15,295 nucleotides of DNA. Source: JBAZOO01 sp041648735. GTDB lineage: Bacteria; Verrucomicrobiota; Lentisphaeria; Oligosphaerales; CAITYL01. Shown in pieces: positions 7,428 through 15,098 of this stretch (position 1 is its first letter; the number at the start of each line of letters is the position of its first letter). The position numbers and the translations under genes are program-made. The stretch lies in the NCBI GenBank assembly GCA_041648735.1, contig JBAZOO010000048.1, positions 1 through 15,295 on the forward strand. Reading direction: 5' to 3'. Below the pieces are notes generated by a model. The model made no database searches, had not been told where the DNA came from, and saw only the letters and a program-made list of their open reading frames with translations.

Positions 7428-7475
7428 CACCACGGGCGCCGCAAAGCGGCACGGGCCGCCGCGGCGCCCGTGGTG
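7428..7475 (+). terminator. Long stem-loop between xylanase and the large hydrolase gene
   Basis: CACCACGGGCGCCGC (7428-7442) pairs perfectly with GCGGCGCCCGTGGTG (7461-7475), a 15-bp GC-rich stem with an 18-nt loop. The loop can form an alternative smaller hairpin (GCCGC-AAA-GCGGC, 7439-7451). It begins 22 nt after the xylanase stop and ends 13 nt before the next Shine-Dalgarno. What follows (AATAATTCAGG) is not a U-tract, so an intercistronic mRNA-stabilising or processing element, or a leaky terminator that lowers downstream expression, fits better than full termination. Confidence 0.55.
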
Positions 7476-7502
7476 AATAATTCAGGCTAAGGAGCTGAAC
7501 CC

Positions 7503-10500
7503 ATGCCAAAGAAGATGGCTGCCGCCCTCCTGGCCCTCCTGCTTGCCGCCGCCACCACCCTGCCAGCCGCGCCGCTGCCGGCCTGGCTCAAGGTCGGGGC
7601 GCACGGCGAGCTGCAAGTGGACAACGCGAAAATGGCCATCGTCCACCACGCCCTGGATTGGCGGGCCAAAGCCCAGGATGCCGGCGCCGTGGTGGCCGCG
7701 GCCGGCCATCCCCGGACGGCGGGCGCCGCTTGGCGGCTCGAGGGGACGCTGGCGACCGCCGCGGCGGAATCCTTCCAGTTCGAGCAGGAACTCGCCCCGG
7801 CCGGCAACGGCGGCATCGCCTATGCGGCCTCCGTCGCCAGCGCCGGCGGCATCCCGACCCAGTCGCTGGCCCTGCAAATCGCGCTGCCGGTGGCGGAGAT
7901 GGCCGGCCGGAGCCTGCTGGTTGACGGCACCCCTTTCCTCCTGCCCCCCGAACCACCGCCCGGCCAGGCGCAGCTTCTCAGCCGCGCCAATGTCCAGGAA
8001 CTCAGCATCCCCTTGGCGGCGGGACGGCTGGTCCTGGCGGGGCAGTTCCACCTGCTGATCCAGGATGGCCGGAAATACCACGGCACCGCCTACACCCTGC
8101 GCCTCGGCTTCCGCCCGCACACCGGCCTCATCAAGGAAAGCCGCCAGGCCCTGAACCTTTCCTACCGCCCCTACGCCGCCACCCCGATCCCGATCGCCAA
8201 CCAGGCCAACATGGGGTTTGCCGACGCCGTGGCGGAAGACGGAACCGGCGGCTGGACGGACCAGGGGCCGGAAAACGACCTGCGGATGCTCCCCACCGGC
8301 CGGCTCCTGGCCAGCGGCGTGCCCTTCGACATCATCAACCCGGCAACCAATGGCGGCACCTCATGCCTGGTGCTGGCCGGGCCACGGCGGGAGAGCTTCC
8401 CCAAAAGGGCGGAAATCCCCCTGGCCGGCCAGAGCTTCAAGCACCTCTACCTGCTCCACGCCCTGGCCTGGCCACCCCAGGGTCAGACGCCAGTGGGAAC
8501 CCTGAAGCTCAGCTACCAGGACGGCACGGCCGACGTCCGCCAGGTGGTCGCCAACCGCGACGTCGGCAACTGGTGGGCACCGGCGGCCTGCCCGGGGGGG
8601 GCGGTGGCCTGGACTGGGGAAAACCGCAACTCCTACGTGGGGCTTTACCTGACCCGCTACGAAGTGGCGGACAAGCCCGCGGCGGCCCTGACGCTCGAAA
8701 GCGCCGGCAATGCCGTCTGGATGGTGGCCGGCATCAGCGCCGCGAAGGAGGAAATCCCAGTCCGCGCCGCCGAAGCCCCGGCCTACATCGTCGCCGGCCC
8801 CGACTGGCTGCCGGTCGCCAACCCCCAGGAGACCGAACCCGGCAGCGCCATGGATTTCTCCTTCCTCCTGGACGCACCGGCCGGCAAGCACGGCCAGCTC
8901 CTGGCCAAGGGCGAAGAGCTGGTCTTCGAAAACCGGCCGGAAACCCCCGTCCGCCTCTACGGCACCAACCTCTGCTTCACCGCGAATTTCCTCGACCGTC
9001 AATGGGCGGAGAAGCTGGCGGAGCGGCTGGCCACCTTTGGCTACAACTCCGTGCGCTTCCACCACTTCGACGGCATCCTGGCCGACCCGGCCGCCGCCGC
9101 CAGCACCAGCTTGGACCAGCACCGCCTGGACCAGCTCGACTACCTCTTCCACTGCCTCAAGCGGAAGGGCATCTACATCACCATTGACCTCTACATCTCC
9201 CGCACCCTGCCGGCCGGGGAGCTGCCCGAGGTCAAGACGGCGCTGACCACCCAGGAGTTCAAGGCGGCGCCCTTCGTCCTCGACTCCGCCATGGCCAACT
9301 GGAAAGCATTCAGCGCCAACCTGTTGAACCACGTCAACCCCTACACCGGCATGGCCTGGAAGGAAGACCCCGCCCTGATCGCCATCAGCCTCATCAACGA
9401 AGACCCGATCACGGCCGTCTGGGACAAGAACCCCGTGCTCCAAGGAATCTATGAGGCGCGCTTCGCGGAATGGCTCGCCGCCCAAAAGCTCCCAGCCGCC
9501 GAGGCCGCCGCCAACCGCGGCAGCCTCTTCACCCGCTTCCTGCTGGAAACCTACCGCCGCGGCTACCGGGAAATGGCCGCCTGGCTGCGCGCCCTCGGCG
9601 TGAAGGCCCTCCTTTCCGACGCCAACATGCAGGCCACCGTCCCCCTGGCTTTCTGCCGCCAGGACTTCGACTATGTGGACAACCACATCTACTGGGACCA
9701 CCCGCACTTCCTGGAGCGGCCCTGGAACCTCCCAGCGCGCCTCGCCAACCGCAGCGTCCTGAAAAGCGGGGCGCCAGCCCCGGGGCGGCTCTTCCCCTCC
9801 CGCCTCTTCGGCAAGCCGTTCCTGGTCACGGAGTTCAACTCCGCCTATCCCAGCTTCCGCCGGGCCGAAAGCGGCCTGGTCACCGGCGCCTACGCCGCCC
9901 TGCAAGGGTGGAATGGCCTCTACCGCTTCGCCTATGCCCACAGCGACCTGGCGATCCAGCAGGACGCCGCCGCCGGATTTTTCAACACCGCGAGCGATCC
10001 CATCACCAGCCTTTCCGACAAGATCGGCCTCCTCCTTTTCCTCCGCCAGGACGTCGCGCCGGCCACCACCGCCATCCCCTGCGTGCTCAGCGAAACCCAC
10101 TTGACAAACCCAGCCCTGCCCAACGACTTCCCCGCCGCCACCTGGGAAGCCGGACTTGCCGCGAAAGTGGGGACCCTTCTCTGGAAAGAAGGCACCACCC
10201 TGCCGGCAAACACCGCCGCGGCGCTGGGCTTCGACCCGGCGCTGGCCGGCAAGCTGGACGTGCCCTTCTTCCCCCTCCTCCCCCGCCCCGGCCAGGAAGC
10301 CGCGGCGCCGCTGGCGGCACTGGCTGGCGCCGGCCTCCTCAAGGGCTGCGATCCGGAGCACGGCATCTTTGAAAGCGCCACCGGCCAGATCCGCCTCGAC
10401 CAACGGCGGGAAACCCTGGCGGTCGTCACCGACCGGAGCGAGGCCTTCGCCCTGCCCGGCAAAACGGCCGCCAAAGGCCGCTGCCTCGAGGTCGCCAACA

Positions 10501-11312
10501 ATGCCGACGGCCCCGCCGTCTTCTTCGCCACCGCCGTGGACGGCAAGCCACTGGGGGAAAGCCGGCGCATCCTCCTCCTGCATCTCACCGATGTCCAAAA
10601 TTCCCAGGTCAAATTCCGGGACGGCAAAGCCATGACGACCCTGGAGAAATGGGGCCGCCTCCCCCACCTCGCCCGCCGCGGGAGCGCCCAGATCAGCCTT
10701 TCCACCACCGGTCTGGGGACGGCAAACAGACTGGGGACGGCAAACAGACTGGGGACAGCAAACAGTCTGGGGACAGCAAACAGTCTGGGGACAGCAAACA
10801 GTCTGGGGACAGCAAACGGACTGGGGACAGCAAACGGCCTTTCCACCACCGGTCTGGGGACGGCAAACAGTCTGGGGACAGCAAACGGCCTTTCCGGCCT
10901 GGGGACAGCAAACGGCCTGGGGACAGCAAACGGACTGGGGACAGCAACCGGACTGGGGACAGCAACCGGACTGGGGACAGCAAACGGCCTGGGGACAGCA
11001 AACGGACTGGGGACAGCAAACGGCCTGGGGACAGCAACCGGACTGGGGACAGCAACCGGACTGGGGACAGCAACCGGACTGGGGACAGCAACCGGACTGG
11101 GGACAGCAACCGGACTGGGGACAGCAAACGGCCTGGGGACAGCAAACGGACTGAACGGCCTGGGGACGGCAAAGCTCTGGGCCCTGGACTTCGCGGGGAA
11201 ACGGATCGCGGAACTCCCAGCCAAGGCCGAAGGCAACACCTTGCGCTTTGCCGCAACCACCGTGCTCCCCTCCGGCAAGGTCTGCATGGCCTATGAACTG
11301 GCCGCCGAGTGA
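7503..11312 (+). CDS. Large secreted clan GH-A-like glycoside hydrolase with in-frame 18-bp satellite
   Basis: 1269 aa; AAGGAG at 7489-7494, 8 nt before the ATG. Signal peptide about 1-22. Residues about 25-460 are beta-rich and unassigned. A (beta/alpha)8-type catalytic region follows, about 470-860: VRLYGTNLCF, FGYNSVRFHHFD, ISLINED with E633 as probable acid/base, and FLVTEFNSAYP with E777 as probable nucleophile. Two Glu after strands 4 and 7 are the clan GH-A pattern, similar to GH5-like enzymes, but I cannot name the family or substrate. A C-terminal beta domain (about 990-1269) is interrupted at 1071-1225 by about 24 Gly-Leu-Gly-Thr-Ala-Asn hexapeptides, after which normal sequence resumes (KLWALDFAGKRIAELP). 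Without the insert the protein would be about 1114 aa. Its stop overlaps the possible GTG start of the next gene. The context suggests a hemicellulose or pectin side-chain linkage (inference). Confidence 0.85.
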   Translation: MPKKMAAALLALLLAAATTLPAAPLPAWLKVGAHGELQVDNAKMAIVHHALDWRAKAQDAGAVVAAAGHPRTAGAAWRLEGTLATAAAESFQFEQELAPAGNGGIAYAASVASAGGIPTQSLALQIALPVAEMAGRSLLVDGTPFLLPPEPPPGQAQLLSRANVQELSIPLAAGRLVLAGQFHLLIQDGRKYHGTAYTLRLGFRPHTGLIKESRQALNLSYRPYAATPIPIANQANMGFADAVAEDGTGGWTDQGPENDLRMLPTGRLLASGVPFDIINPATNGGTSCLVLAGPRRESFPKRAEIPLAGQSFKHLYLLHALAWPPQGQTPVGTLKLSYQDGTADVRQVVANRDVGNWWAPAACPGGAVAWTGENRNSYVGLYLTRYEVADKPAAALTLESAGNAVWMVAGISAAKEEIPVRAAEAPAYIVAGPDWLPVANPQETEPGSAMDFSFLLDAPAGKHGQLLAKGEELVFENRPETPVRLYGTNLCFTANFLDRQWAEKLAERLATFGYNSVRFHHFDGILADPAAAASTSLDQHRLDQLDYLFHCLKRKGIYITIDLYISRTLPAGELPEVKTALTTQEFKAAPFVLDSAMANWKAFSANLLNHVNPYTGMAWKEDPALIAISLINEDPITAVWDKNPVLQGIYEARFAEWLAAQKLPAAEAAANRGSLFTRFLLETYRRGYREMAAWLRALGVKALLSDANMQATVPLAFCRQDFDYVDNHIYWDHPHFLERPWNLPARLANRSVLKSGAPAPGRLFPSRLFGKPFLVTEFNSAYPSFRRAESGLVTGAYAALQGWNGLYRFAYAHSDLAIQQDAAAGFFNTASDPITSLSDKIGLLLFLRQDVAPATTAIPCVLSETHLTNPALPNDFPAATWEAGLAAKVGTLLWKEGTTLPANTAAALGFDPALAGKLDVPFFPLLPRPGQEAAAPLAALAGAGLLKGCDPEHGIFESATGQIRLDQRRETLAVVTDRSEAFALPGKTAAKGRCLEVANNADGPAVFFATAVDGKPLGESRRILLLHLTDVQNSQVKFRDGKAMTTLEKWGRLPHLARRGSAQISLSTTGLGTANRLGTANRLGTANSLGTANSLGTANSLGTANGLGTANGLSTTGLGTANSLGTANGLSGLGTANGLGTANGLGTATGLGTATGLGTANGLGTANGLGTANGLGTATGLGTATGLGTATGLGTATGLGTATGLGTANGLGTANGLNGLGTAKLWALDFAGKRIAELPAKAEGNTLRFAATTVLPSGKVCMAYELAAE
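10713..11177 (+). repeat. 18-bp satellite, 24 units, in frame inside the hydrolase gene
   Basis: Unit consensus CTGGGGACAGCAAACGGA (Leu-Gly-Thr-Ala-Asn-Gly). There are seven units in 10713-10838, a 15-nt interruption (10839-10853), two units (10854-10889), a 9-nt interruption (10890-10898), fourteen units or so through 11150, another 9-nt interruption (11151-11159), and a last divergent unit (11160-11177, LGTAKL). Every interruption is a multiple of three, so the frame is kept. Variation is mostly AAC/ACC at codon 5 and AGA, AGT, GGA or GGC at codon 6, with runs of identical variants. The edge units (1, 2, 8 and 24) have ACG where inner ones have ACA. The codons GGG, ACA, GCA and GGA contrast with the GGC, ACC, GCC used elsewhere in the gene. 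All other frames across it are also open. Confidence 0.97.
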
Positions 11313-11371
11313 CCGCCCACCCCGGCGGCCGGCGCCGCCCGTCGCCCCTTCTCCTGGAAAGACTTCCGCCG

Positions 11372-14300
11372 ATGGCCGCCCCCCTCCCTCCCCACGTCGC
11401 CCCGCCGCCCGATTGGGAAAACCCCTTGGTCTTCGGCATCAACAAGCTGCCGCCGCGCACCGACGCCTGGCCCTGCCCGGACCTGGCCGCCGCCCGCGCC
11501 GGCAGCTATGACCAATCCCCCTGGCTCCTCTCCCTCAACGGCCGCTGGCAGTTCCAGTGGGCGCCGACCCCCGACGCCCGCCCCGCCGACTTTTGGCGCC
11601 CCGACTTCGACGCCGCCGCCTGGCCAACCATCGCCGTCCCCGGCAACTGGGAAACCCAAGGCTACGACATCCCCATCTACTCCAACTGGCGCTACCCCTT
11701 CAAATGTGACCCGCCGCGCGTGACCAGCGAGCCCGACCCGCGCTTCACCGCCTTCACCCACCGCAACCCCGTCGGCGCCTACCGCCGCACCTTCACCGTG
11801 CCGGCAGAGTGGCCCACGGCGCACCGGGTCATCCTCCACTTCGCCGGCGTCCGCTCGGCCATGTACGTCTGGGTGAACGGCCAGAAAATCGGCTACAGCC
11901 AGGACTTCTCCCTCCCCGCCGAATTCGACATCACCGCCGCCCTCCGCCCCACCCCCGCCGCCAACACCCTCGCCGTCGAGGTCTACCGCTGGTGCGACGG
12001 CTCCTACCTCGAGGACCAGGACATGTGGCGGCTCAGCGGCATCTTCCGCGACGTCTTCCTCTATTCCCTTCCCGCAAACCACTTCCGCGACATCCAGCTC
12101 TGGCCGGAACTGGACATGGCCGGCCGCGACGCCACCCTCAATGCCGCCTGCGAACTCCGCATCCCGGCCGCCGCCACCACCGCGGCCGCCGGCGCGGCGG
12201 GCTGGCATGTCCACCTCCACCTCTTCACCCCGGCCGGCGAACCCGTCGCCGGCAATGCCCCGCCCCTCACCCTCACCCTGTCCGTGCAGCCGGGGACGGA
12301 CCCGGACCGCTTTGCCGCCGCCGGCGCCCTCGCCATCCGCAACCCCTTGAAATGGAGCGACGAAACCCCGCATCTCCACCGGGCCGTCCTCGAACTCCGC
12401 GACCCCGCCGGCCAAACCGTCGAGGCCCGCGCCCTCAACGTCGGCTTCCGCAAGGTCGAACTGCGCGACCGGCAGCTCTGGCTCAACGGTGTCTCAATCA
12501 AGTGCAAGGGCGTCAACCGCCACGAGTTCGACCCCGACCACGGCCAGGCCGTCCCCCCGCCACGCCTGCTCCAGGATCTCCGACTCATCAAGCAGGCCAA
12601 CCTGAACCTCGTCAGGACCAGCCATTACCCGAACGACCCGCGCTTCTACGACCTCTGCGACCGCCTGGGGCTGCTGGTCATGGACGAGGCCAACGTCGAA
12701 AGCCACGAACTCGGCTACCACCGGCGCACCCTCCCCGGCGACCTTCCCGAATGGCGCCCGGCCGTGCTCGACCGCCTGCGGCGCATGGTCGTCCGCGACC
12801 GCAACCATCCCTGCATTGCCCTCTGGTCCCTCGGCAACGAAGCCGGCTACGGCGACGTCTTCCCCGCCATGTCCGCCGAGGCCAAGGCCCTCGACCCGGA
12901 AAGGCGGCCGGTCCAGTACGCCGACATGAACCTGGCCGCCGACCTGGACAGCCAGACCTACCCGACCCCCGCCTGGCTGATCGAGCATGTGGAGGGCCGC
13001 GCCACCCGCAAGGGCGAACAGGGACAGATCTCCCACGAGGCGCAGCACGGCCCCTATCCCGCCGCCAAACCCTTCCTCATGAACGAGTACGCCCACGCCA
13101 TGGGCAACAGCCTCGGCAATTTCCAGGACTACTGGGACGTCATCGCCAGCCATCCCATGCTCCTTGGCGGCTGCATCTGGGAATTCTGCGACCACGCCCT
13201 CCGCCGCACCGACGCCCAGGGCCGCCGCGGCTACGCCTATGGCGGCGATTTCGGCGACTTCCCGAACGACGCCAATTTCTGCATTGATGGCCTCGTCGGG
13301 CCCGACCGCTCCCCCAACCCCCACTACTGGGAAGTCCAGAAGGTCCACCAGTGCGCCAAAGTCCTGCCGCTCCCCGGCGACCCCGGCCAGATGCAAGTGC
13401 TCAACCGCCACTACTTCCTCAACCTCAAAATCTACGAAGCATCCTGGCAACTCCTGCGCGACGGCGGCGCCGCCGCCCGTGGCACCCTCGGCCGCCTCGA
13501 CATCCCCGCCGGCGGGGAAAAAATCCTTGATCTGCCTGGGATTCAGGATGCCATCTCTGCGGCCGAAGGGGAACATGTTCTCCGGATCGAGTTCCGCCTG
13601 GCCACAACCACCCCGTGGGCCGACGCCGGCACCCTTCTCGCCTGGGATGAAATCCCCGTCGCCGGCGCCTGGCAACCACGCCCGCCCACCCCAACCAGCC
13701 CCCTCCACCTCACCCGCGCCGCCGCCGGCCGCCTGCTCATCACCCCCACTTCAACACCCAGAATCCAGGACTCCGATACGCTGCTGGAGTTCGCCGCCGG
13801 CCGCCTCGCCCGCTGGACGGTCGCCGGCCGCCCCTTCCTCGCCGCCCCGGCCGAACTCAATTTCTGGCGCGCCCCCACCGACAACGACCGCGGCTGGGGA
13901 ATGCCCACGGAACTGGGGGCCTGGAAACGGGCCGGCCCCGACGCCGAACCGGAGTCCGTCACCGCCGTGGAGACCGCCGATGGCCTGCTCATCACCAGCC
14001 ACTTCCGCCTCCCCGCCGTGGCCGGCCGTGCCACCCTCGCCGCCCTTCTTCGCAATCCCACCACCCTCGACTTGCGCCTCCACCTCGACCCCACCCCCGG
14101 CGGCCCGCGCCACATCCCCCGCGTCGGCCTGCAATTCACCCTGCCCGGGGCGTTCCGCCGCGTGGACTGGTACGGCCGCGGCCCCCACGAATCCTATTGC
14201 GACCGCCAGACCAGCGCCGCCCTTGGCCACTACCGCTCCACGGCCGATGACTGGGCCTTTCCCTACATCCGTCCCCAGGAAAACGGCAACCGCACCGGCA

Positions 14301-14584
14301 TCCGCCGCCTGCGCCTGGCCGCCGCGGACGGTGCCGCCCTGGAGATCGAGACCCTCGCCGACCCCCTCGAAGCCAGCGCCTGGCCCTACACCCTCGCCGA
14401 CTTGGAAGCCGCCACCCACGTCGAAGAGTTTCCCGTCCGCGACACCATCACCCTCAACGTGGACTGCGCCCAGATGGGTGTCGGCGGCGACAACAGTTGG
14501 GGCGCCCGTGTCCACGATGCCTACATGCTCCCCGCCGCCCGCCCCTACGACTGCGCCTTCCGCATCACCCTGCAGCAGCCCTGA
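11372..14584 (+). CDS. GH2 beta-galactosidase (LacZ-type)
   Basis: 1070 aa from this ATG. An in-frame GTG at 11309 would add 21 low-complexity residues and overlap the previous stop by GTGA; I prefer 11372 because GGAAAG (11356-11361) precedes it and the protein then starts close to the family's DWENP..FGINKLPPR. All five LacZ domains are visible: sugar-binding jelly roll (PGNWETQGYDIPIYSN), Ig-like domain, TIM barrel with the acid/base E490 in SLGNEAGYG and nucleophile E572 in MNEYAHAMGNS, a further beta domain, and the small-chain domain (WYGRGPHESYCDRQ, PQENGNR, GVGGDNSWGARVHD). The length matches E. coli LacZ (about 1020). There is no signal peptide, so it acts in the cytoplasm, hydrolysing terminal beta-galactosides such as those from side chains of imported oligosaccharides. 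It is the last gene of the cluster; no clear terminator follows. Confidence 0.95.
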   Translation: MAAPLPPHVAPPPDWENPLVFGINKLPPRTDAWPCPDLAAARAGSYDQSPWLLSLNGRWQFQWAPTPDARPADFWRPDFDAAAWPTIAVPGNWETQGYDIPIYSNWRYPFKCDPPRVTSEPDPRFTAFTHRNPVGAYRRTFTVPAEWPTAHRVILHFAGVRSAMYVWVNGQKIGYSQDFSLPAEFDITAALRPTPAANTLAVEVYRWCDGSYLEDQDMWRLSGIFRDVFLYSLPANHFRDIQLWPELDMAGRDATLNAACELRIPAAATTAAAGAAGWHVHLHLFTPAGEPVAGNAPPLTLTLSVQPGTDPDRFAAAGALAIRNPLKWSDETPHLHRAVLELRDPAGQTVEARALNVGFRKVELRDRQLWLNGVSIKCKGVNRHEFDPDHGQAVPPPRLLQDLRLIKQANLNLVRTSHYPNDPRFYDLCDRLGLLVMDEANVESHELGYHRRTLPGDLPEWRPAVLDRLRRMVVRDRNHPCIALWSLGNEAGYGDVFPAMSAEAKALDPERRPVQYADMNLAADLDSQTYPTPAWLIEHVEGRATRKGEQGQISHEAQHGPYPAAKPFLMNEYAHAMGNSLGNFQDYWDVIASHPMLLGGCIWEFCDHALRRTDAQGRRGYAYGGDFGDFPNDANFCIDGLVGPDRSPNPHYWEVQKVHQCAKVLPLPGDPGQMQVLNRHYFLNLKIYEASWQLLRDGGAAARGTLGRLDIPAGGEKILDLPGIQDAISAAEGEHVLRIEFRLATTTPWADAGTLLAWDEIPVAGAWQPRPPTPTSPLHLTRAAAGRLLITPTSTPRIQDSDTLLEFAAGRLARWTVAGRPFLAAPAELNFWRAPTDNDRGWGMPTELGAWKRAGPDAEPESVTAVETADGLLITSHFRLPAVAGRATLAALLRNPTTLDLRLHLDPTPGGPRHIPRVGLQFTLPGAFRRVDWYGRGPHESYCDRQTSAALGHYRSTADDWAFPYIRPQENGNRTGIRRLRLAAADGAALEIETLADPLEASAWPYTLADLEAATHVEEFPVRDTITLNVDCAQMGVGGDNSWGARVHDAYMLPAARPYDCAFRITLQQP

Positions 14585-14624
14585 TTCCCGATTGCCTTGC
14601 CGGTTTTCGAATGCCGAATGGCGG

Positions 14625-14856
14625 GCGAGGGGATGGCTGGCGAGGGGACAGGCAACTGTGGCGAGGGGACAGGCAACTGTCGGGCGAGGGGACAGGCAAC
14701 TGTCGGGCGAGGGGACAGGCAAACTGCGGGCGAGGGGACAGGCAACTGTGGCGGCGAGTGGCGAGGGGACTGGCAACTGTGGTGGCGAGGGGACAGGAAA
14801 ACTGTGGCGGGGACTCCCATGGACAAGCGCGGGCGTGGGGACAGGCAAGCTGTGGC
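14625..14856. repeat. G-rich tandem array of about 21-24 bp units
   Basis: About eight to nine units of GCGAGGGGACAGGCAACTGT plus 1-4 variable bases (GG, CGG, GGTG). They start near 14625 (degenerate, GGGGATGGC), 14640, 14661, 14684, 14707, 14730, 14761, 14785 and 14833. Spacing is irregular (21, 23, 23, 23, 31, 24 and about 48), unlike the rigid 18 bp of the coding array. A diverged stretch (14809-14832) separates the last two copies. Unit lengths are not multiples of three and no gene runs through the array. The core GGGGACAGGCAAC differs from the coding satellite core GGGGACAGCAAAC by one G inserted and one A removed. Confidence 0.9.
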
Positions 14857-14911
14857 GCGCGGTGGCGGTGACTGGTGGCGGTGACAGCAGAAGCCAGGGC
14901 CAGCCCCCCTC

Positions 14912-14938
14912 TGTCCACGGTGTCCACAATGTCCGCAG
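14912..14938. repeat. 9-bp period GTCC micro-repeat, 3 copies
   Basis: TGTCCACGG, TGTCCACAA and TGTCCGCAG follow one another without gaps. The GTCC core and 9-bp period match the tract at 2190-2216, although the flanking letters differ. The tract lies between the G-rich array and the intron-like hairpin. Function unknown. Confidence 0.65.
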
Positions 14939-14945
14939 AAGCACA

Positions 14946-14978
14946 GACCCGTACGAGCACAATTGACGCATACGGTTC
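14946..14978 (-). other. Hairpin resembling a group II intron segment, likely a remnant
   Basis: Read on the minus strand, GAACCGTA (14978-14971) pairs with TACGGGTC (14953-14946) with one mismatch, enclosing TGCG-TCAATTG-TGC-TCG; the downstream bases are TGTGC. This looks like the GAGCCGTATGNG...CGTACGGTTCTGTG hairpin that I associate from memory with bacterial group II introns near the start of their reverse transcriptase gene. No reverse transcriptase is present and no domain V was recognised, so it would be a fragment. A chance hairpin or a piece of another element is quite possible. Confidence 0.3.
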
Positions 14979-15064
14979 CTCGGTGTCGAAGTTTCGCCAG
15001 GCGCTGGCAATCGCTCCATCGCCGATCCGCGGATTGATGAAGTCGCGCAGGACGGCTTTGGGGC

Positions 15065-15098
15065 GCGAGGGGACACACGGGGACAGGCAAACTATGGC
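15065..15098. repeat. Isolated copies of the G-rich array unit
   Basis: GCGAGGGGAC (15065-15074) is directly followed by ACAC and then GGGGACAGGCAAACTATGGC (15079-15098), which matches the unit of the array at 14625-14856, in the same orientation. The roughly 200 bp between 14857 and 15064 are free of the repeat, so that stretch is flanked by copies of it on both sides. Confidence 0.8.

Noticed and set aside
7472..7482. TGAATAATTCA palindrome as a second operator
   Set aside because: It is only 11 bp, overlaps the end of the stem-loop, lacks the central CpG of the operator at 315-330, and no promoter is seen there.
5270..10667. Two further long minus-strand open frames (5270-7444 and 8361-10667)
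   Set aside because: They mirror the xylanase and large hydrolase genes; high GC removes stop codons on the opposite strand, and no recognisable motif or ribosome site is present.
10713..11177. Satellite as a phase-variation switch
   Set aside because: An 18-bp unit cannot shift the reading frame, so gain or loss of units changes protein length only.
11309..11371. GTG start for the beta-galactosidase in a GTGA overlap
   Set aside because: Possible, but it lacks a Shine-Dalgarno and adds a Pro/Arg-rich stretch absent from the family; the ATG at 11372 has GGAAAG upstream. Not excluded.
10693..11460. Other-frame repeat proteins (LLSPVR on the minus strand, GDSKRTGDSNR on the plus strand) across the satellite
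   Set aside because: They exist only because an 18-bp repeat without stops is open in all frames; the LGTAN frame continues the hydrolase on both sides.
14625..14856. CRISPR array
   Set aside because: Units of 21-24 bp follow one another with only 1-4 variable bases; there are no unique 30-40 bp spacers and no cas genes.
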